A DNA stretch of 64,000 nucleotides from Poseidonocella sp. HB161398 (GCF_005870025.1 NZ_VATA01000024.1:1-64000); one strand, 5' to 3'; positions 17,775-27,632 are shown, counted from the stretch's first letter. The notes: generated by a model from the sequence alone, not told the origin. Numbers and translations: made by a program.

Positions 17775-17862
17775 CGGATCCTCCTGCCTCCCAGATGGGG
17801 CAGGGCGCCGCATCCTGCCAGGGGCCAAGCGCCGCATCTTGTAAATGTTCCGGTAATGTTCC

Positions 17863-18127
17863 ATGTTTCGCGGCATGGAGAACAGCATGCGCAGACATGA
17901 CATCGCGCCGGGACGGCGCCGCGGCCGCGGGGCGGCCACGAATGACACGCCGCGTTTCGAGACGCTGGCGCATGTGCCCTTCAATGACGGCTGGGACATC
18001 CCCGAGGATCTGCCCTTCCTGCGGACCCATGTTGTGCATGAGGACGCGCGCAAGATCCTCACCCGCAACCGCTCGCCCGATATCGGCTTCGACCGCTCGG
18101 TCAATCCCTATCGCGGCTGCGAGCATG
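17863..18127 (+). pseudogene. 5' part of an interrupted radical SAM gene (PA0069 / spore-photolyase-like family)
   Basis: The first 88 codons of a radical SAM gene end at the codons for NPYRGCEH, directly before the rest of the CxxxCxxC cluster motif. The remaining 279 codons lie at 34934-35773 in the matching frame: joining codon CAT + GGC TGC ATC restores CEHGCIYCYARP. The intervening 16.8 kb is the mobile element. Translation from the original start now runs a few codons into the element and stops (EHVMHTDP). Without the two downstream cluster cysteines this fragment cannot bind the 4Fe-4S cluster, so the gene is inactivated unless the element excises. Confidence 0.93.
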
Positions 18128-18311
18128 TTATGCATACTGACCCATAAGCTGACGGTCACCTTGTTCTCAAAGGGATAGTCCCGCCGACGTCGGGTTGCTC
18201 GAAATTTATTGTACTATTGGAAAAAATGTCCATTTGAGAGAAGAAACCATTGACTAAAGGAATTTTATTATTTCAGAATGACAGCATCTTTGGGCGCGGT
18301 CAGGATGCGGC

Positions 18312-19550
18312 ATGAACAAGTCAATTTCTGTCTTTTTAGCTCCTGACGGGGTGGGCAGCATGAGTGCTGGGCATCCCGCGATTTGGGTTGACGGCACGCT
18401 TGATGAGCCGGCTTGCCAGTGGCTCAACATGCAGGTTGTCCCGAATTCGCGCTCGCGGAACACTTGGGAGGCTGCCGCCCGCGCCCTGGTCAACTGGCTC
18501 GAGTGGTGTGATGCGCTGAATCTGGATTGGCGCGACGCGACGCGCGATGACCTGGCGGGGTATCGAGACGCCTACTTGGGCGCGATCTCGCCGCATACAG
18601 GCGAGCGATATTCGCCAGGGACGGTTCGCACTAGGCTCGCCTTCATCTTTTCGTACTTCGACTATTCTTTTGGCCAAGGATGGATGCTCGAGCCTCTGGT
18701 GGCGGAGCGCGTTGGCAGCTTGTCGCGGCAGGCTCCGATCGATGAGGATGCGCTGGCGCACACGCGAAAGGGGAGTTCTTCGCTGGGGCGGCCGAATGGC
18801 TTGATGCCGAAAGGGTCTGCCGACAAGGTGCGTGTCCTGTCGCGCAGGCAACTTGATCTTTTGCTGGCGTGGGTTGGGCCACGGCCGTCCGAGCGGACAG
18901 CCGACAGTCCCGGGCTGGCCCGTGACCGCATCGTTTTCGATCTCGGCTGGGCTGTTGGCCTCCGGATGAGCGAAAAGCTCGGCCTGACGATATATCCCTT
19001 CCTGGCCATGACGCCGGACGGGTCTCAGCCGCACCACAAGGTGCAGGTGCTGGGCAAAGGGGGCAGGATACGTCAGGTTGACGTCCCCGTGTGGCTGGTC
19101 GAGGACATCCAGGCATATATTGAAGGAGAGCGAAAGGACGACCTGCGCCGACGGGGGAGAACCGCGCGCGAGGCCCAGCTGCTGCTCAACGCATCGACCT
19201 CGTCGGCCAGGGCTGGATTCCCCATGACTAAAGGCGGCGTTGAGAAGCTCATGCACCGAGCGTGCTGCGGCGCCATGCTCGTGGAAAAGCGGCGGAAGAT
19301 CAATCCGGAGACCGGCGAGGAGAGTGCTGAGGCTGCCGCGATGTTCAGCGACCACTGCCTGCGGCACACCTACGCGGTGATGACCTGGCATGCGCTGCGG
19401 GCGGCAGGACACGATGAGTCCTATCGCTGGAAATACATCCAGCACCAGCTCGGTCACCTCAAGCTTGCGACGACCATGGAGATTTACCTCAAGCATGTCA
19501 GTGTCTGGGCGAGCCCCGGAAAGGGGATGCAGCTGAAGGGGCTATCGTAG
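18312..19550 (+). CDS. Tyrosine recombinase 1 of the trio (GinA/TnpA-like)
   Basis: This 412-aa protein is the first gene inside the left end of the element. Its N-terminal core-binding domain spans about residues 25-150. The catalytic domain has Arg in AVGLRMSEKLG, Lys in LGKGGRIRQVDV, HCLRHTY (His and Arg of box II), His in QLGHLKLATTM and Tyr in EIYLKHV. It is therefore complete and probably active. Its size fits the first recombinase of GInt and Tn554-type modules. The stop TAG shares one base with the GTG start of the next gene. A 184-base leader separates it from the element end. Confidence 0.88.
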   Translation: MNKSISVFLAPDGVGSMSAGHPAIWVDGTLDEPACQWLNMQVVPNSRSRNTWEAAARALVNWLEWCDALNLDWRDATRDDLAGYRDAYLGAISPHTGERYSPGTVRTRLAFIFSYFDYSFGQGWMLEPLVAERVGSLSRQAPIDEDALAHTRKGSSSLGRPNGLMPKGSADKVRVLSRRQLDLLLAWVGPRPSERTADSPGLARDRIVFDLGWAVGLRMSEKLGLTIYPFLAMTPDGSQPHHKVQVLGKGGRIRQVDVPVWLVEDIQAYIEGERKDDLRRRGRTAREAQLLLNASTSSARAGFPMTKGGVEKLMHRACCGAMLVEKRRKINPETGEESAEAAAMFSDHCLRHTYAVMTWHALRAAGHDESYRWKYIQHQLGHLKLATTMEIYLKHVSVWASPGKGMQLKGLS

Positions 19551-21469
19551 TGGCGCAGCGCGGGAAGACGAGTCCGGTTGCCTCAGTACTCGCGCAGGCG
19601 CAGGCCCGCGCAGGGTTGGGCATCGACGACACTGCGACGGATCTGCCCGCGGTCCGCGAGCTGCTGCATGCGCGGATCGACCGCTCGGCCGATCCTGAGT
19701 CAGGGGCGTCGCGACTGAGGGTGGTCATCCCCGGCGGGAAGTCGCCGGAAATCTATTGCTTCACGGTCTTCCTGCGCCATCCCGACCTCGCGGAGCTGAT
19801 TGCCGAGGGGTTCCGTGGATGGGCCATTGGGGTTGCGGCGACTTCCCGATCTGACACTCATGGGAATCTCCTCCGTGGCCTTGGCGCCTTTCTTGCGACC
19901 TGCACCGCCGCTGTGACGCCGGAGGCAATCGATGAGGCTTTCTGGACAGGATTCCTGCGCTTTCTGGATGCGCCGAAATCCTCGGGACAGCCTTGGGCGC
20001 CCTCGACACGGTCCTATGCGCTTGGTGCGGTGAAGGCCTGCCTCCATGCGCTGGAGGATCACCCAGATCGGGCAGAACCGGCGAAGCGGCTGATCTATCA
20101 CTCGGGGATGCCGAAAAATCCCTGGTCGGGGCGGTCGCGCAAGACAGTCCCCACCGAAATCATCCTCCCGCAGGAGGTCAACCGGATCATAACGGCCTGT
20201 CTCGCAGCGGTCAGAGGCATCGAGGCGCGGCTCGATCGCAACGCGGATCTGCTGGCCATCGGCCGGAGCGAGCTGGAGGAGGCGCGCCTTGCGGGAATTG
20301 CCCCGGATCACAGCCGGATCCCGGTCTGCGCCGCGCGCATCGAAGAGGCTTTCCCCGACCGCCTGGCCACACTGGACGACCTGCATCGCCTCGATCCGGA
20401 CCTCGGCCGTAAAGTGGAGTTCCTGCACGGAATGACCGCCATCCGCGAGACGCTTTACAACAGCGCGGACGATCTGGTGCCGTTCATCCTGCTGCTCGCA
20501 TTCAAGACGGTGTTCAATCCCGATACCTTGCTCTCGCTCGATTGGGACTCGATCACCCCGAGCCACGAGGAAGACGTGGTGATTTTCCACGGGCAGAAGC
20601 CCCGATCGTCGCGGACGCAGACCAGCACCCATGACGAGACGGAGGACGTCGTCAGCTGTCGGCTGCCGGACGAAGCCGGGGTGCCGCTGGGGCTGGGGAA
20701 CCTTCTCGACATCCTCGATCGCCTCACCGCCCGCACCCGGGCCATCGTCGCAGACCCCGGGCACAGCCGTCGCCTCTTCGTCGCCGCGCCGATCCAGGGC
20801 GGGTCCGCCGCCAAGGCGTTTCAGCACCCAATGGGACCGTCCGTCGACACGATGTGGAAAGGGGCGCTGGGGCGTTTCATTGCCGCGCACGGCCTCACCC
20901 CCTTCTCGCTGAAGATGATTCGGGCCACCGGCGGCGATGAGACCCGGCGCAGGTACGGCCTGTTCGCGCAGGCGGAGCAGATGGGGCATCAAAGCCCGCA
21001 GACAACCCGGACCTTCTACACCTCCGACTGGGTGCGGAAGGAAGGCCAGGACCGGATCGGCGAGACCCAGGTTCTCTACCATCGCATGGCCGAAACCCGG
21101 GGCGTGATCGACCCCCGTGGCCTCGGCGCGAATGGCCGTCAGGCCGCGGCGACCCCGGGCTTCCTCTGCCTCGATCCCTTTCACAGCCCGCGGCCGGGAC
21201 AGCGCTCCGGCGCGCTCTGCACCGCCTATGGCGAGTGCCCGTCCTGCCCGCTGATGGCGGCCGATCTGGCCAGCGATGAGCCGGTGGCGCGGCATCTCTC
21301 TCTGCGCGCGGCGATCATCGCGGCCAGCATGGGACGGGTGTCGGCCGAACAATGGCGGCAGAAATGGCAGCCGGTCCTGGCGGACCTCGACGCGCTCCTC
21401 GCGCATGTCCCGCAGCCGGTGATGGACGCCGCCCGCCGGCTGCGGATCACCCTGCCGATCGTAAGCTGA
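19550..21469 (+). CDS. Tyrosine recombinase 2 of the trio (GinB/TnpB-like), atypical active site
   Basis: This 639-aa protein is about the size of Tn554 TnpB. It starts with GTG overlapping the previous stop by one base. The C-terminal recombinase domain has His and Tyr in EQMGHQSPQTTRTFYTSD. At box I, where GxRxSE is expected, I read TVFNPDTLLSLDW. At box II I read KMIRATGGDETRRRYG, without the usual His. The catalytic Arg/His set therefore looks incomplete. After the recombinase domain a Cys-rich tail (CLDPFH..., CTAYGECPSCPL) looks like a metal-binding site. Such large second recombinases with Cys tails are typical of trio elements. It probably acts together with its two neighbours. Confidence 0.82.
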   Translation: MAQRGKTSPVASVLAQAQARAGLGIDDTATDLPAVRELLHARIDRSADPESGASRLRVVIPGGKSPEIYCFTVFLRHPDLAELIAEGFRGWAIGVAATSRSDTHGNLLRGLGAFLATCTAAVTPEAIDEAFWTGFLRFLDAPKSSGQPWAPSTRSYALGAVKACLHALEDHPDRAEPAKRLIYHSGMPKNPWSGRSRKTVPTEIILPQEVNRIITACLAAVRGIEARLDRNADLLAIGRSELEEARLAGIAPDHSRIPVCAARIEEAFPDRLATLDDLHRLDPDLGRKVEFLHGMTAIRETLYNSADDLVPFILLLAFKTVFNPDTLLSLDWDSITPSHEEDVVIFHGQKPRSSRTQTSTHDETEDVVSCRLPDEAGVPLGLGNLLDILDRLTARTRAIVADPGHSRRLFVAAPIQGGSAAKAFQHPMGPSVDTMWKGALGRFIAAHGLTPFSLKMIRATGGDETRRRYGLFAQAEQMGHQSPQTTRTFYTSDWVRKEGQDRIGETQVLYHRMAETRGVIDPRGLGANGRQAAATPGFLCLDPFHSPRPGQRSGALCTAYGECPSCPLMAADLASDEPVARHLSLRAAIIAASMGRVSAEQWRQKWQPVLADLDALLAHVPQPVMDAARRLRITLPIVS

Positions 21470-21472
21470 CCC

Positions 21473-23899
21473 ATGAAGCCTGTCCGCAGCGCCATCCCCG
21501 GAACCGGGACCACCGACGCCATTCTGGAGGCCAGCGCCGCGCTCCCGTTGCATCTGCTGCCCCGCGACATGTTGCCCGAAAGGCAGGTTTCCAGCCGCAG
21601 CCGCTGGGGGGACCGGCGGTGGAACTTCGACAACACGACGCGGGGCGTGAAACGGAGCCAGAGCGGCATCTCCTGGGACCTCGATCTGCCTGATGGATCG
21701 AACCTGTGCGACCCGGGGAACGCCGATCTGCTCGACTGGCTGCGGCGCCTGGTCTGGTCGGCCTTCGCGGCGCCGGGCGACGGGGCGGGCCGGCTGAAGC
21801 CGGGAAGCCTCGGCCCCCTTGGCTCCGGGCTGCGCGCGGTCGTGCCCTGGTGCGTGGATCGCGGCGTGCTCTGGCCGTCCCGGATGACGCGACCGTTGAT
21901 CGAAGAATATGTCGACGAGTTGCGGACCCTGGCGGAAGAGGAGGGCGATGACGGGGCGTTGACCGAATCCGTGGCCTGCAAGCGTCTGAACATCTTCGGC
22001 CTCGTCTGGCGCCAGCGTCATGCGCTGGAGCGGGCGGGCATCGCGCCGATGCCGGAGGCGCCGTTCGGCCGGCGTGGCGTGATTGCCGTGTTCAGGGAGA
22101 TCGGCGCGATCGCGGCGGGGTCCTACCGGCCGGTGCCGAATGAAGTCGGTCTGCCCATTTTGAATACGGCAATGCGGATGCTGGGCACCCCGGCCGAGGA
22201 CGTTCTCCGGCTTCAGGCGCTTTGCGCGCAAGCCTTCGCCTCGGCAGAGGTGGAGGGTCTGAGTGCTCATACAATCCGAAATAACGGCAAAAAGCTCCAG
22301 CGCGCGGCAGCCGAGGCGTTCCGGTTCTCGGAACCGGATGGCGCGCCCTGGCATCCGCCTCTGGATCCGGCGGCCTGGGACCAAAACATGCGCGCCGGCA
22401 TGACGCGGGCGCTTGCACGCTATCTCGACGCCTGCGACGCCCTGCCGTCGATTCCCGTCGGGGGACACAAGCACGTCGATACCCGGAAGATCGCACTGGC
22501 GATGGGCTGTCCGCCGGGACATGAAGTCTTCCTGTCCTCCTCTCCGGAACTGCATGCGCTCCTGGACGAGCGCGCGCGGCGCGAGGGGCTTTCCTGCCCG
22601 TTCGTCGGCCCGATGGACGCGCTCCTTCGGCTGGTCAAGATGATCGCATCGGCGGCGCATGTCGTGATCCAGGCCAGCGTGGGCTTCCGGATCAGCGAGG
22701 TCTGCGGGTTGCAGGCCGGGGTCGATCCCGGGACCGGACTGCCGTCCTGCGTGCAGGTCCGGGACTCGGTGACCGGGCTCGCCGAGGTCTTCATCGTCCG
22801 GACCGATCTCTCGAAGACGGAGGAGACGCCGCGCGAGGCGGAATGGACGATCGGATACCGGCCGAAAGGGTCCGGCCAGCTGCCGCCGGCGGTGACTGCG
22901 ATCCTGGTCGTCGATCGGCTCCTCGCGCCCTACCGGCAGATGCTCGGCGTCAATGATCTGTTCGTCAACCTTTCCGCGAGACGCGGCCTGCCGAAGGCCG
23001 AGAACGGCGTCAGCCGCGTCACAAGTGAGTACCTCGTGGACAACATGCGGACATTCGTGGCCAGCCGGGTGGACCTGACCGGCCTGCCGGACGAGGCGGC
23101 GCGAAAGACGATGGACCGGGAATTGGTTCCCTGGCGGGAAAGCCATGGCCGCATCCTGAAGAGCCACCAGTGGCGCAAGAGCTTCGCCCATTTCGCCTAT
23201 ATGACGGACCCGTCGATGCTGCCGGTCCTGCAGGCCCATTACCATCACGTGTCGATCGCGATGACCGATGGCGGGTATCTGAGCCACGTTCTCCAGCTCG
23301 ACGACATGAACGACGTGAAGCGCCAGAAACTGGCCGCGGCTACGCTGGAGATCGCACGGGGCGGTGTCGCTCTCGCAGGGCGCAACGGTGACTGGCTTGA
23401 AGAGAAAATCCGGGAGGACCTCGGGCCGGAGATCGCGGGCGCATCGACGGAAGAGGCGTACCGCTCCGCCTTCGCCTATGTCGAGGAGGCCGGGCTGAAC
23501 CGGATGTTCTTCGAGCCCTACGGCATCTGCGGGGCGCGCAGCGCCTCGGAAATGGCGTGCCACACCGAAGCCGGGACCGCCGAGCTTGCGCGGTGGCGCC
23601 CGGACCTGATCCCGAACTACGCGACGCGGACGCCGGGCCTCTGCGCCGGCTGCGCGTCCTTCGCCATTGCGCGCTGGCACCTGCCGTTCTGGGAAGACCG
23701 CTATGTCGAGAGCCAGGTCGCGCTGCGCGACCCCGGAGCTTTCGAAGAGCACACAGTCTATGGTGAAATCATGAACGCCCGTGCCCGTCAGGCCGCTGCG
23801 CTGTGCCGCAAGCTCGGCTCGGACATCGCTGCCCTCGACGCGCGGGTCGACCTTCAGATGCAGGAGATGCGCGATGCCTCGTCACCGGCGCAGCAGTGA
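21473..23899 (+). CDS. Tyrosine recombinase 3 of the trio (GinC-like)
   Basis: An 808-aa protein starting 3 bases after the previous stop. The catalytic region lies at about residues 385-650: Arg in SVGFRISEVCGL, a possible box II His/Arg in KSHQWRKSFAHF, then QAHYHHVSIAMTDGGYL with late His and Tyr. The final 150 residues contain a Cys-rich segment (GICGARS..., GLCAGCASF), similar in spirit to the tail of the second recombinase. The unusually long N-terminal part (1-380) shows no motif I can name. The gene overlaps the next one by 26 bases, so all four genes form one translationally coupled operon. Confidence 0.82.
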   Translation: MKPVRSAIPGTGTTDAILEASAALPLHLLPRDMLPERQVSSRSRWGDRRWNFDNTTRGVKRSQSGISWDLDLPDGSNLCDPGNADLLDWLRRLVWSAFAAPGDGAGRLKPGSLGPLGSGLRAVVPWCVDRGVLWPSRMTRPLIEEYVDELRTLAEEEGDDGALTESVACKRLNIFGLVWRQRHALERAGIAPMPEAPFGRRGVIAVFREIGAIAAGSYRPVPNEVGLPILNTAMRMLGTPAEDVLRLQALCAQAFASAEVEGLSAHTIRNNGKKLQRAAAEAFRFSEPDGAPWHPPLDPAAWDQNMRAGMTRALARYLDACDALPSIPVGGHKHVDTRKIALAMGCPPGHEVFLSSSPELHALLDERARREGLSCPFVGPMDALLRLVKMIASAAHVVIQASVGFRISEVCGLQAGVDPGTGLPSCVQVRDSVTGLAEVFIVRTDLSKTEETPREAEWTIGYRPKGSGQLPPAVTAILVVDRLLAPYRQMLGVNDLFVNLSARRGLPKAENGVSRVTSEYLVDNMRTFVASRVDLTGLPDEAARKTMDRELVPWRESHGRILKSHQWRKSFAHFAYMTDPSMLPVLQAHYHHVSIAMTDGGYLSHVLQLDDMNDVKRQKLAAATLEIARGGVALAGRNGDWLEEKIREDLGPEIAGASTEEAYRSAFAYVEEAGLNRMFFEPYGICGARSASEMACHTEAGTAELARWRPDLIPNYATRTPGLCAGCASFAIARWHLPFWEDRYVESQVALRDPGAFEEHTVYGEIMNARARQAAALCRKLGSDIAALDARVDLQMQEMRDASSPAQQ

Positions 23900-24344
23900 T
23901 CCATCCATCATCGAGCGCGACATCCTCGACGCGCTCGCCCGCCTCGAAGCCGGGAAGCCGCGGCACCCCGATCTTGCCGACCGGCTCAGGCGCGGCAAGC
24001 CGGTCAAGGTCAACATCGCCAATGTCGCCAAGGAGGCGGGACGCTCCCGCACGCTGATCGGCATGGAGAATTGTGCCTTCCCCGCCTTACGCAACCGTGT
24101 CCTTGCAGCGGCAGGGCAGGAGGGTGTCGAGCCTGGCAACCTGAACGATGTCATCAAGCGGCTGCGCGCCGAGAATGCCGAACTGAAGGCGGAGCGCGAC
24201 GACGCCCGGAAGCACGCAGCCTGGCACCTCCTGGAACGCCAGAAGGCGGAGAAGGAGTTGCTTCGATGCAAGGCGCATCTGGAGCGTCTGCGAACGAAAA
24301 GGGACGCCGCCGGCACGGTGGTGGCTCTCCGCCCGGAGGAATGA
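23874..24344 (+). CDS. Small coiled-coil accessory protein of the recombinase module (GinD/TnpC-like, DUF6262-like)
   Basis: This 156-aa protein starts at ATG 23874, preceded by AGGAG, and overlaps the third recombinase by 26 bases. Residues 12-75 look like a DNA-binding helical domain (IIERDILDALARLEAG, KVNIANVAKEAGRSRTLI, the latter resembling a helix-turn-helix). Residues 90-145 are a strong coiled coil (LNDVIKRLRAENAELKAERDD). This size, position and structure match the fourth protein of GInt modules and the TnpC-like helper of Tn554, thought to assist or direct recombination. The frame is open further upstream, but that part reads as shadow. Confidence 0.75.
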   Translation: MPRHRRSSDPSIIERDILDALARLEAGKPRHPDLADRLRRGKPVKVNIANVAKEAGRSRTLIGMENCAFPALRNRVLAAAGQEGVEPGNLNDVIKRLRAENAELKAERDDARKHAAWHLLERQKAEKELLRCKAHLERLRTKRDAAGTVVALRPEE

Positions 24345-24387
24345 CTGCTGCCGGAGATCCCGGACACGATCGCAAGGGAGGCCAGCC

Positions 24388-24849
24388 ATGGCGAGAAAGA
24401 CCAATGCCGAGATTGCGCGGGACGCGGAGAACCGGGTTCGCGACCTGATCGCGTCCTGCGAGGCGGGCGGCACGACCCTTCCGACCAGGAAGGGCGCGCT
24501 CTGGCATGCCGAGATCAAGCGCCTGGCGGGGCTGAGCAACGGCCAGATCGACGGCAATGCCGCGATCCGCGCCCTGCTCCTGGACCATGCCGGGAGGCAC
24601 GGCATCGCCTTCAGCCGGCGCGGGGCCGTTGCGCCCGAAGAAGATGTGCCGCCCGCCCGTGTCGACACGGCCGAAATGGTCCCGGCCGCGCGGCTGCTGG
24701 AGGTGCAGCGACAGCTGGCGCAGGCCGAACGGCGACTGGCCGAGATGCGCGCCGAGATCGCGAGCCTCCGGGCGCAGATCCTGCGGGGCGACGACGTGGC
24801 CGAACTGATCGCCCTGGGGGGCCGGTTCGCGCCGCCGGGGCAGCGGTGA
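24388..24849 (+). CDS. Small helical protein of the element, possibly DNA-binding
   Basis: This 153-aa protein begins MARKTNAEIARDAENRVRDL. The N-terminal half (residues 1-75) is helical and polar with a possible helix-turn-helix (EIKRLAGLSNGQIDGNAAIR). Residues 95-135 are a coiled coil (RLLEVQRQLAQAERRLAEM). A good AAGGGAGG ribosome binding site precedes it. It overlaps the following helicase gene by 4 bases. Its plan resembles the preceding small protein, so it may be a divergent second copy of that type. Function unknown. Confidence 0.65.
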   Translation: MARKTNAEIARDAENRVRDLIASCEAGGTTLPTRKGALWHAEIKRLAGLSNGQIDGNAAIRALLLDHAGRHGIAFSRRGAVAPEEDVPPARVDTAEMVPAARLLEVQRQLAQAERRLAEMRAEIASLRAQILRGDDVAELIALGGRFAPPGQR

Positions 24850-26742
24850 CGCAGCTCGCACCGGCGAGCCTGCCTCGCGAGACCAGCCTGCTGGCCGGAT
24901 ATATCGCCCGCGAGAAGGCATTCCGGGGCATCGGGCCACGCAGGGCCGCGGCCCTGGCAGTCGCGTTCGGAGACGGGCTCGGGGACGCGATCCTCGCGCT
25001 GGACGAGCGTGTTGTCGAAATCGTCGGAGAGGAGCCCGCGATCGCCGCCGCGGCCGCCCTGGAGGTGCGGCAGGTAGAGGCGGAACTGCTGGACTGGCTG
25101 CATCGGATCGGCGCCGGCATGCCGCTCGCCGTGGCGATCCGGCTGGCCCTCCGTCGACGCCATAGCCCGGGCGGTCGGGATCGGGGCCGACGACCCCCGC
25201 CGCGACATTGCGGCGATGGAAGCTGTGCTGACCGGCGCCGCCTGCCTTGGGCGCGGCTCCACCCGGCTGGGCGCAAGCACCGCCCTGCGCGCGGCTGAAC
25301 GGCTGCTGGGGCGCAGGGCGATGGCGGGGCTGGCAGAGGCGGCCGTCACCTCCGGCGGCGCTGTCCGGCTTGCCGGTGCGCTGCAGCCGCCCGGTACCGC
25401 GCATATGGAAGCCGAATGCGCCATCAAGCTTTCGCGCCTCGCAACCGTGCCGCCGATGACCGGCATCACGCCTGACAGGGCGCTGGACTCGCTGCTTGCC
25501 TACTGCGACGCGGCCCGGCACTTTGTCCTGACGGAGGCGCAGCGTCAGGCAATACGGATGGCCCACCGGCATCGCCTGATGGTTCTGGCGGGATATGCGG
25601 GGTCCGGCAAGACCACCGTGCTGCGCGGCATCTGCGAGACGCTGGAAGCGGTCGGGCGCACCCCGCTCATCGTGACGCTCTCGGGACGCGCCGCACAGCG
25701 CGCCGCAGAGACGACGGGCCGCCGGGCGATCACGGTCGCCCGCTTTCTTCTCGAGCAGGAACAGGCCAAAGGCCCGCTCGATGCGGGCATCGCGCTCATC
25801 GCCGACGAGGCCTCTATGCTGGGGCTGGTGGAAATCTGGCGTCTGCTGCGACGGCTCGGGGGGGCATCGCTCCTCCTCTGCGGCGACCCCGCACAGCTGC
25901 CCCCGGTCAGCCCCGGGGTCGTGTTCCACCTGCTCGCAACGGACCGCGGCGTGGCGCGCGTCATCCTCGACCGGGTCCATCGCCAGGACGAAAGGACCGG
26001 CATTCCGGCCCTTGCCGAGGGCGTGCGTCATGGGGAGATCGCGGAGCTTCCCGGCTTTGCCGGGGCCGAACCTGGCGTGACCTTCACACCCTGCAGCCCG
26101 GACCGGCTGACCGCCGAACTCCACGCCATCGGCCGGGCCCTCGCCGGCGCGGGCACCGATCGTGACGACATCCAGATCGTGGCCCCCACGAACCGCGAGA
26201 TCGCGACGATCAACGGCTATTTCCACGGCATCGCCCTGCGGCGCGGTGCGAGGCCCTTGCCGGAGAGCGGACATGTTGCCGAGGGCGAGCCGGTGATCTG
26301 GACCCGGAACGACGCCGGGCGCGGGCTGACGAATGGCTCCATGGGCCGGGTCCTGCGGATCGGTCCCGCCTGCATCACGGCGATGCTCGACGGGGTGCTG
26401 CACGAGCTCCCGCCCGCCGACGGGCCGTGTCTGCAGCTGGCCTATGCGGTGTCCGTCCACAAGGCGCAGGGCAGCCAGTGGCGCCGGGTGATAGTTCCGG
26501 TGTTCGCAAGCCGGATCCTCGACCGCTCGCTGATCTACACCGCGCTGACCCGCGCCGAGGAGCAGGTGATCTTCCTCGGGGATCGCAGCGCCCTCGACCA
26601 GGCGGTTCATCGTGCCTCCGTCGTGGCGCGGCGGGACGTCGGCTTCGGCGACTGGCTGTCCCTTGCTAGGGCACATATTGCATCAGGAGCGGCTTGTAGT
26701 GGCGCCGGCAGACGACAGCCCCAAGATGCGGCGCCGCCGTGA
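24846..26742 (+). pseudogene. RecD2-like superfamily 1 helicase, interrupted by a frameshift
   Basis: Frame 1 (from 24846) encodes about 100 residues with a helix-hairpin-helix-like N-terminus (REKAFRGIGPRRAAALAVAF), as in RecD2/TraA-type helicases. Near 25140 the coding signal moves by one base: the new frame reads PSVDAIARAVGIGADDPRRD and then continues to 26742. That part holds Walker A GYAGSGKTTVL, Walker B LIADEASML, GDPAQLPPVSPG, SVHKAQGSQW and YTALTRAEE, so the motor motifs are intact. The downstream part could be translated from an internal start (for example ATG 25216), giving about 508 aa without the N-terminal domain. One base gained, or two lost, near 25135-25150 would explain it; a sequencing error is possible. 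Confidence 0.75.
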
Positions 26743-27632
26743 TGGCGGAATGCTGACGCGGTCCCGCTGCCCGATCGGATCCCGCCCTTATGGCCTCGGC
26801 GGGCATTCCTTCGGCTTTCCATGCCATGCGGAGGCCTCCGGGCTAGGGTAGTGAGGGGTTGACGGCGGCAGGCCCGGCTCGGCCTGCGACCTCTGCCACC
26901 GTGTCTGCGACACGCCGCCATCGCCAGCATCCGCCGGGTCTGCCGCCGTCAATCGCCACACCCTGGCACCATCCCTCAGGTACCGCGCAGCGCCAGGTTC
27001 CGGCGGCGATTGCCAGTCTCCGGAAAGAATTCTAGACCTATGTCTTGGCGAGGATGCAGGCCGCGTCCATGCCCCTGTTATCGGGCGTGCCGCCTTCGGA
27101 CGCCCTGCATGTCACCGCCAGGTGCGGCGCGCCCGGCATCAGTCTGCGCCTGGAGGTCGGCAAGACCTTCGCGCAGGTCGAGCTGAGACTGGACCACGCG
27201 GACCGCTCCCGAAACGGCGAAGTTTTCCAGCACCTGCATGCCTGCCGCGCGGAGGTCGAGGCTGCCTTCGGCGCGCAGCTGAACTGGCCTGCAAGAAAGG
27301 CTTCGACAGTAGCGATCGCCAGAACTGAGATGGCATGAACCAGCTCAGGGTCCACGACCATACAGGAGGAACCATCCATAGCGATGGCGGGTAAATGTCG
27401 GACAGGCGCTTTTTCCGGCTGCTCGCCGGCCAGCCTCGATCCCTGGCTGCCATTCGTCAAGGCGTGAGGAGTGAATGGTAGCAGCTATCTCCTGCGATAG
27501 ACATTGCAGCCCGCTTCCTTATGGTTGAAGTTTGTACTTGGCCAACGGGGGAAATCTGACCTAAGTAACTCAAATCTATATGTCTGAATCGCAGGAAAAA
27601 GCTGGGCGGAAGAATTGCCCAAGGGAGAATTT
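26743..27632. other. Gap between the helicase and the GTPase/caspase cassette
   Basis: This 890-base stretch has no intact gene I can support. It contains a probable DUF4268 remnant (27045-27338). The last 150 bases are AT-richer than the surroundings and should hold the promoter of the cassette that starts at 27633. The 26,850-27,000 part is GC-rich and featureless to me. Confidence 0.5.
27045..27338 (+). pseudogene. Remnant of a DUF4268-type protein
   Basis: The frame reads ISLRLEVGKTFAQVELRLDH..., then FQHLHACRAEVEAAFGAQL and NWPARKASTVAIAR. This matches the pattern of the DUF4268 C-terminal domain: beta strands with a VELYI-like strand, then a helix ending 'IE..FG..L.W...RKASRI'. DUF4268 domains are often fused to or sit beside restriction-type nucleases. 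No N-terminal partner domain is visible upstream, so I read it as a decayed fragment. The match is by eye only and weak. Confidence 0.35.

Noticed and set aside
19700-23752. 1350-codon open frame on the minus strand across the recombinases
   Set aside because: It is an antisense shadow of the GC-rich recombinase genes; the translation has no motifs, and the plus-strand proteins are well supported.
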